This document shows positions 26,116 to 35,100 of a stretch of 64,000 nt of DNA, piece after piece; positions within the stretch are counted from its first letter, which is position 1, and each line of letters begins with the position of its first letter. This DNA is from Manis javanica (taxonomy: Eukaryota; Chordata; Mammalia; Pholidota; Manidae). The translations under genes were made by a program, and so were the position numbers. Under the pieces are notes generated by a model. The model was not told where the DNA came from. It ran no database searches and worked only from the letters and a program-made list of their open reading frames with translations. The DNA is taken from NCBI RefSeq assembly GCF_040802235.1, contig NC_133158.1:19347001-19411000 (forward strand), read 5' to 3'.

Positions 26116-29100
26116 ACCCTTCTGAAAGCGACTTGTGTAGAAGTGTGACTTGGAAGTTAGACAAACCTGAATTTAAAACCCAGTCCCACTGAGCTTTGCA
26201 ACATCCCTGAACTGCAACTTCCTTACTGTGAATTGAGTCTAGAAACACCTCCATCACAGCACTGGGCACCAGTTTCCCTTGCTGCTCTATCAAGTTACCA
26301 CAAACTTAGAGGCTTACCACAACCCAGACGCATTCTCTCACAGTTCTGGAGTGCAGAAGCCCAAAGTCAGTCTCACTGGGCTAAAATGAAGGTGAAGGCA
26401 GGGCTGGTCCCGCTCTGGAGGTCCTGTTTCTTTGCCCCTCCTGTCTCAGGCCAGCTGTCCTCATTCCTTGGCTGGCAGCCCCACATCACACACCTCTCCT
26501 CCCCCGGCATCCGGCATCACACAGCCTTCCCTCATTCACTTTGCCCCTCTTACCTCCCTCTTATAAGGGTCCTGTGACCTGGATAATCCAGGACAACCTC
26601 CAGGACAAGACCCTTAACTCAATCACATCTGTGAAGTCCCTTTTGTCATGTACAGTAACATATCCACATGTTCCAGACCTCACGGGCAGGGGAGGCATCG
26701 TTCTGACGGCCACAGGCTGCAGTGAGGAGTAAGTGAAACAATACGAGTAAGGCATCCAGCTCAGGGAACCATCCATGCAGGCACGTGTGCTTCCTGTCTG
26801 TCTGTCTCCCGATGCCACTGCTGCTCCCTGTCACCCACCAGGCGACTTCCTATGAACGTACATATTTTCCCTGCTCTTCATTTTCCTCACTTGCCAGTAG
26901 CAACAAAAAGGAAAAAAATAGGGATTAATAGATGCCACTGGGTTAGTTCACCTGGACCAGACATGAGGTCACTAACGGGGAACTGTCTGTGAGTCTCTGT
27001 AGATAACTCCGCACTCCCAGGACAGACGGACTGAAGTAACCACAGGCATTTCAGAACACCAACTGCAGGATAAACCCAGACTCCCACCACAGCCCAAAAC
27101 TCTCATAACCAGCCTCTGTGCTCTTCAGCTTCACCTCTGACCTCCCTCTTCTGGCTCAAACATGCACCAGACTGCCTGCAGTTCTGCAACTCTCAGTCTC
27201 TGCATCTAGAGGGCCCTTCTCATCATTCGGGGCTCTGTGCAAATGTCACCTCCTCCAGGGCCTTCTCTGGGCATTGCAGGCAAAGCACTTCCTCCAGTCT
27301 CTCCCTTCACCCACCCTTCACCTTCACCATCACTATCTGAAATTACCTTGTTTATTTGCGGTTTACATGATTACTATCTAATTCCTCTATATATTCCACG
27401 AGAATATTCCATGAGGGCAGGGGTCTGGTCTATCTTCTTCTGCATGGGATCCCCAGCACTGTGCCTGGCATTTGGTATTAAATCATTCATTCAGCAAGTA
27501 GTATGTGAGGCCTGCTCTGGGCTAGATGCCGTTCTAGAGGCTAGAGATGCAGAAATAAACTCGCAGACAAGGTCCCTGCTCCCACGGGAATGCGTGTTCA
27601 ACAGGAAGATACAGCAATCCTTCCTCTTCCCCTGCCCTGCCCCCAGACCCAGGGCCTTGACATTCAGCTGTGCAACATGCACCCTGCACAACACTAACGT
27701 ACACAGTAGCACAAGCCCGGCCTGCCTCATCCTGTGCAGCCGCACACAATGGCCCTGTTCACACTGCAGCCTCAAGAGGAACCGGAGCAAATGGAAGGGC
27801 CAAGTTAGCATGGGGTGGAGAAACCTGTCCAAGGCATCACTTGACCAAAGGGAAGGGAATAAAAGAGGGTAAGAAATGTTCATGACAGAAGGACAAAAGG
27901 GAGTCCTTTTCTAAAGTGTTGCTACGGCCACTGTTACTGGAGCCATTTAAAGATGGGCACTGCCAAGAAAAGGTCATGTAGGACTTAAATCAGGCTTAAG
28001 TTTCGGCACAGGCTATCCAGACAGAAAATGAACTGTGTGCACATCTGGCTAGGACGTCTCCCAGAAACAACAGTTTCAGGTCCCTGGTGCAGCTGAGGGA
28101 GGGCAGGGCCAGCAAGCCAGCATCCTGTGGCTCTTGGCAGTAGTGGTCCCAGGAGCTGGCTGGGCCGGCGCCCAGAGACTCCAGGATTGTTGTTCCTGGC
28201 AGCCGCTGAGGCCAGAAGCTTGTTGTGAAGCCCTGACTTTGAGCAGCCAGGGCAGTTTTCCAAAGGCGCCCTGGTGGCTGGCAGCAACGGCAGAAAGGAA
28301 AGAAAGAATGACATGTGTGTGTGTATGTGTATGCAGGGAGGGCGGGGCAGGGATGTTGAATGAGAATTTGTTTCAGCAAAAATACTTTTATTTTCTTCTC
28401 ATTATCAGTAAATACAAAAGTTCACAAGAAAATCCTATGTAAATGGTTGGAGGGGGATATAAATACGAAAGAGTATGCCTCCCCCCATAAAGGGTTGAAT
28501 TATTCAATTAAGAGAAGGTACTGGGTATTGGAATTATGAATGATGTTTTACTTTTTGTGTTATGTTTTTATAATGAATATATATTGCTCTTATCACAGAA
28601 AATAAAGCTATTTTTCAATTAAGGGGGAAAAAGGAGACTATAAAAATGCTAGTAAAATGTGAATAGTTAAAATTTTATGCATCTTTTCTCATCCATTGGC
28701 AGAACTTAGAGAACCTCTAAAGCTGTGAGAAAACATTATCTGAGGAAAATGGTAAAGTTTCTTAAGTACATCATTTTACAATAAAAGAGATGTTCTCAAA
28801 GCTCTTCTTTATGTAACAGTCACTTCTATTTCTTTTAGTGGCTTTACTAGCAGAAAGAGGGTCATGTTAATCTTACGGGATCACTGTCTTTAACTACAAT
28901 GGTATGAATGTCACAGAGCAGTTAGAAATGCAAATGAACTCTACAAGTAATATACCAATTACATAAGATTTTTGTGGCACTCTCTCATAAAACATTTACC
29001 TTAATGTCCCAAAGAGGGTGTCCTCTAATTCCCTGCATCTTGGTTCACATACAATTTTTCAAAGTTCTACTATTTCCTAATTATCATGAAGGAATTTAAT

Positions 29101-32100
29101 TCAAATTTAATTCATGTAAGAAAACATCATAGTCTTCAAAAGATGACATTTGTCTATTGCTTTGTCCACTGGTAAAATGGGCACACAGAACAGCAACGAT
29201 GCCGAGATGGAATAGTAACATACACACACACGAGCCCAGCATGGTGCCTGGGACACAGACATACTCAATAGCTGTGAGCTATCACTGTGCAGACAACGGA
29301 GGTCCACACCTGTTACCCAAATCCCCTGGAGAGGGGTGGACTTCAGGATTCAGACTCTTAGAAAAGTTTAGAAGAGTAATGTGGTATACATATACACCAT
29401 ATTTGATTTAACCCCCTCTCAGAAGTCTGGGGCAGCACCCTGTATGCAGATACATTACTATTACTATTTCTACAACAAAATTTGTGTACACACTAAGTAG
29501 GATTAAAAATATATATATATTAAAAGACATCAGTTCAGATCAGGTTATGCCACCAAACTAAACACAAAAACGCTTTTAGTTTCGGCAGTTTTTGTGATCT
29601 CAGGATTGCACACATGGCATTATAAACCCAACCAACCAATTTTACTATTTACAATGATCTCTTCAAGTTCTCTCATGTGTACAGTTTTTTTCCCCTACAT
29701 TGAGGAAAACATACATTCAAAATTGTTTAGAATAGCAATGCTCATTCAATTAAAATTTGAGGAACAATGTAATGATTTTAGATAATTAAGCTAAATGTTT
29801 AGGAATAATAACCATTAAATTAGTGATCTGTTTCTGAGGGGGGAAAGAGAGGAATACCTTCAGGAAGGGATATGCAGGGCCCCAATCTGTTAGTAATGTT
29901 TTATTTCTTAAGCTGGGTGACAGGTATCTTGGGATTTGTTGCATTAGTTAAGACATTCAAAGAGATATAAGGAAATTTATACTAACTTTTTTCTTAAATC
30001 AACCTAAATTACTTATTAGTGAAAACCTTCAATAGATACAAGAACTTCAAACCTGACTGGGACTTGGCCTAGCTCCCATTAGGGCATTCCTGCATCTTCT
30101 CAGAAACCTGGCAGAAATCCTCTGAAAGCATCTTCCCTCAACAGCAGCAGCAATTAAGAAACCAAATTCCCTGACCTCAGAAAGCACTTCCAATTCAAAT
30201 GTACAATTTGTATATTTACTACCTGTATGACCTTTACTATCACTCATTTATAACTCTAGATAAGCAAGCTCAAAACAGACTGACAGCAAACTAGCTCTCA
30301 GCCAAACAACTGAGGCCCATTCGCTGTAGGTTTTGCTATAGACAAAACAGACTCTATTCTGACTACAGTGGAGCTGACTGGAGAAATGTGATTACAGAGA
30401 GAGAATACAGAGATATCACAATTCAGCAGAAAAGCATATAAGGTTCTTGAAGAAGTATCTCATCAGCGTTATTTGCTCCTAAGTAAATCCCAATTTTTTT
30501 TCTTTTTAAGGAGTCTTGAGAGCATTTTTTATTTTTCAAGAACAGAGGTCCTTTTAGCACCTGAATTTTTTTTTGTAAAGAGTTTTCACAATGTAGCATC
30601 TCCTTATGTTTTCTGATTGGTCTTACAAAGTAGGTGAGCAAATTTATCCCTTTTTTACATGAAAATAAAATGAAACTTCTTTGTGGTCAACTGGCATGGT
30701 GTCCCAAATCTAAACAGAGGTAGAAGTGGCACTAATATATAAGCCCTTTCCTTTTCTTTAGTAGATTAAATTGTGTCTTACTATAATAAACCACATTCAA
30801 CAAGTTTAACATCCTCTACCCAGACAGGAATGAAGTAAACATAAAATGCAACACTGTCCTTGGCTGTTTCTTTCATTTAAAATAACTAAGGCCCCAAGTT
30901 AGTTGTTCACATACATTTTCATCACATAACATTCTAAGGATGTGTTTTCTATAAAACAACATAAATACAAAATAATCCAAAATCTCTCCTTTCCATTTCA
31001 TTCATTTCAATCGCCCTAGCCTAAAATGAACTGGAATTTCCTACATTTCTGAAAGAGAAAAAGTGATGTCATTCCTTGTCAGCCTAAGTGACAAGTGGTC
31101 CCGCTTTCACAAAAGATTACACTCAACCCCTTCAGGAGTAAACAGACAAAAGTAGGCCAAGAACTAAACAATTTGATCAAAGACACAAACTATTCTCACT
31201 GGAACCCTCTGTCTCATTTATATATGAAACAGAAGAGACCCCATGCCAGAAGTACATGATTTTCATTTTTCAGGAGTATAACACAAAAAGTTTTCCTAAA
31301 GCCTTCCAAAAAAAAGTAAAGGACGTCTCACACCTGCCGGCGCAGTAAGGATGGGTAGAACAGCCGAGGCGATGGGAGGGAGCAAATACCTATGCAAGGA
31401 GCTGCGCTGTGCACGCTGAAAAGCTCACCTCCTTTGTCTTCATAAAAATGCCCAAGTATGGGCACAAGAGAAATTAAATTATCCAAACAGAGAAACCCTA
31501 TATGCCGAGGTCTTTTAGAAGGACGACATACCTGTAACCTCTGAAACACGCCTGATCGCAAGTTTCCAAACCCATAGCGGCACTGTGGATGCAAAGCACC
31601 TTCTGACACTTCTTCATAGGGGGACTGTTCAATTTCCCAATCAAACTCCTCATTGTCATCTTCCACTCCTTCCTCAGAAACCTCAGAAGCACCTAAATGT
31701 GTTAAATGTTAACTTGTTAAAGTATTGGGTTTCCTAGGTACAGCTTGGGGCAGAAAGAGACAGGAAAAAACAGCTGCCCATGTGCACAAAAAGACATGTC
31801 TGAGAATAGAGAACCCCACTCTTCTGAATAGCCAGAAAATGGGACCAACCCAACAGTACATCAATCAATAGTAGGGTGTATAACAAAGAAATGCAATGAA
31901 ACCAAACGGACCTCAGCTATTTATGGAGAAACCTTACAAAAATGTTGTGAGAAAAGCTAGACAAAAAGAACACATAGTGTATAAATTATAAATACAATTC
32001 AAAACAGACAAACTGAGTGGTGACCCTGGAGAGGAAAGAGGGAGAAGTGACCATTAGGAGACACAGGGTAGGATTTTAGGGCGTTGTAAATGTTCCATTT

Positions 32101-35100
32101 CTTGACCTAGGTTGTGTTCATTTTATGAACTTCACTGAACTGTATACTTCCAATCTTCGCTCAAGAGGCCAATATTTTGCCAAAGAAAAAAGACATTGTT
32201 TCAATCGGTCCAACCTACTGGTTCAATGGAGTTCTTTGTGTCTTTAAATTATAAGACACCAAAATGGGCTATTTGCAACGTTTGCACATGACCACCTTAT
32301 CTTGTCACCTGAAGTATGTTCTCTAGTTTGCTGTTTGCTATACCCCTTTTCCCCTAGAAGGAGATAGCATTCCAAATATTCTGTTTACCTTTATTTCCTC
32401 CCAACTGTAATAAACATACCTATTTCCTCCACAAGCGGTTTTGCAGTCCTGGATTTTCTGGGTGCCAGAAGAGCCGTTAACATGTTCAGCCCCTCAAAAT
32501 GCTGGCCAGGTATTTCTTTGGGCAATCGGATGGTAAAAGTTCCTTCAAGATTAATTTGTTTTATGCTAAGTTAGATTAAAAAGTTCAAAGGCTTCACAAC
32601 TATATCTAAGAAATAGACATAAAAATAAAACACAATTCTATTTATAGGGCCTAAAATTATGCCATTATATACTTAATGAATAAAATGGCTTAGTGTTTCT
32701 TAGAACCACTGATTCAGCTGTCACCTCTAAGAAATTAATCTGTTAAAACTGCAGAATGCTGTAGTATAACACAGTGTCACCTTAACTTCTTGATAATTTT
32801 TAAAGTCCAAGTCAAAAACCTCTAAATCTCAATGGCCTAAGAAGGTAATAGCTTACAATTAGCCAGTAGCTACTTGTAAGATTTATTTCTGGACTAAGGA
32901 GGAAAAAATCAGGATATCTAATCCAATGAAGAGTAGCAGCACTTCCCAAAAATATGCAAAATCTTAAATAAGCAATTACAGATTAATAAAGTTCTCTGAT
33001 ATCTCAAGAGATACATCCCGAAGTCTAAGGCAGCCTCAAGTACCATCTCTGTACTTCTTCTCTTCTCTTGACTAGGTTTATCAACTTCATCTAGGCTTCT
33101 CTATGAACTTACTACTCTATTAACCATTCTTATCTTTTAAAACATCTTATCAGTGTACTTAATGATATTCTAATATTCTAAAATGCAACTAAATCTGAAT
33201 AGTTCCATGTACACAACCTTCCTAAGCCCGTGTACTTTCAAATTTTAGTAACTGTTTCAATATGCAACTTACCCGTTATTAAAAGCAGACTTTACTAGGT
33301 AGACAGGTGGTTTCTTTACACTTCATTATCACAGTAATCATATTGTATTACAGGTAGAATTTTGCCATTTAACTCATTCACCCCATTTTCCCTCCCTTAC
33401 CCTAGTTCACTGAGATCAATAAATATTCACTGAATAAATTGTATCAAGAGTACGCAAGGTATTCTTATGCCAGATCAGTGACAAATGAAAATCCAGTGAC
33501 TTACATAAAAGGAAAATACATGGTTTCAAGGCTGGCTGAAATGAAGGGCTTATCAATCACGAGAAGAAAATTCAATCAGCCTTTAAATGCCATCTATGGA
33601 CACTTTTCTCTTTCACCTACATGTTATTAAATTTTAAGTTGTAAAACTGTACAAGAAAAATTTGATTCATAGCTTACAAAAATCATTCACATCTTTTCTA
33701 ATCAATCAGCTCAAACAATCTCACTTTCACTTTTTGAACACTTACTAAGTGATGGGGAAGTAGAAAATAAATGTCTAGAAAGCAGAACCAGAGTATTTAA
33801 CTAATATAACTTTACAGAACATTTAAAGGACTGAGGAGATTTTAACTGTTCAGAAATCCATGAATAACAGACATTGGACATTAAAAACAATAAAGAATGA
33901 TAGGGACAGATTGCACTTGTAATACATCTAAAGATTCCCACAGTATCTTCAAAGATTAGCATGCAGTTACTCTTAACATGAAGAATCCAAAATAAAAATT
34001 AACACAGATTCCAAAGACAATACCTTTATCTGCATCATAGGCTCCTTGCTCACTTCCATTTTCTACAATTCTTCCTGGAAGGATTAATCTGCAGATTTAA
34101 TATAAGGTCTCATGAAGTCCTTAAATTACAAAGTATTGTTAAATGACCATCAGTGATAGCATACATTGACCACTGGAAGCTACCAACCATTTCCAAAGGG
34201 AATTCCTCAGCATCTCTTTAACATTTTACAAACTAAATAACTTAGATTTCTTCCCTAGCAAAAAAAAAAAAAGAAATCAGAGATGACTCTTCTTTCTGTT
34301 TGAATACTCCCCTCCCCATCGCCAATAAAGTAAATATTTAAAAAGAAAAGCCACTGTAAATATTAGTGATCACCACTATTGTGGTGCTTCCCCCTTCCTC
34401 ATAAACAGGAGAGTTATTTACATACCTGGGGCCTGATACAGCAGGGGCTTGATGAAAGTGTCCTAACCAATTTCAAAAAAGGGGAAACAGTAAAGAAACA
34501 ACAAAACCAATTGTTTATACTGAGCAAATAACTACTTTAAAGAAAGGCAGAAAGCAAAAGTGTTTTTCTCAAATCTCGTTATTACTATATGGGGATTTCC
34601 CCTTTCATACTAAAGGAAATGAAGGGACTTCCCAGTTTCCAGTTTTACCCTGAGTCAGTTGCTCTTCCACTGAGGCCCCCCAAAATGTTTCTAAAACAGA
34701 AATTTGATTGTCACTTTTCTATTGAAAAAGTTTCTATGGCTGCCTGACACTGTCTAGATAATTTAAACTCATCAGCACCACACAGCAGGCCAGCCCCATT
34801 CCATTCCAAACTTAAAATCTGAATTGCTTTTCCTCCCATTCCCACTCCCTTGGCTTCCTATTCTAACATAATTATAATAATTTTTAAAAACTTGACAGAC
34901 TTCAAAAAGCCAATGAGTCACAACCTAGTTAACTCTGATGTTTCCTGGAGCTACACTGCATTTTTCAAACCAAAATCCCTTCTAAACCCAGCATAAGGAT
35001 AAGGAGTCAGTTTATGGATAAATTAGTTTGTCATCATGACTACGAACACTACCTTCACTATCAGCATCTGAATTGAGTACCAGCTCTGCCATTTACCAGA

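Larger units (their letters stand above)
23275..31531. other. SHQ1 intron 4
   Basis: It contains an L1 tail (23484-24263), a possible LTR (24430-24745), a CA microsatellite, an antisense MaLR LTR (26275-26700), an L2 (27145-27490) and an antisense MIR (29140-29290). Unrecognised non-coding sequence fills 24750-26080, 27610-29130 and 29300-31530. Confidence 0.8.

Noticed and set aside
27237..27872. 211-codon plus-strand frame in SHQ1 intron 4
   Set aside because: It starts inside an L2 3' end and continues through unrelated intron sequence, with no recognised domain.
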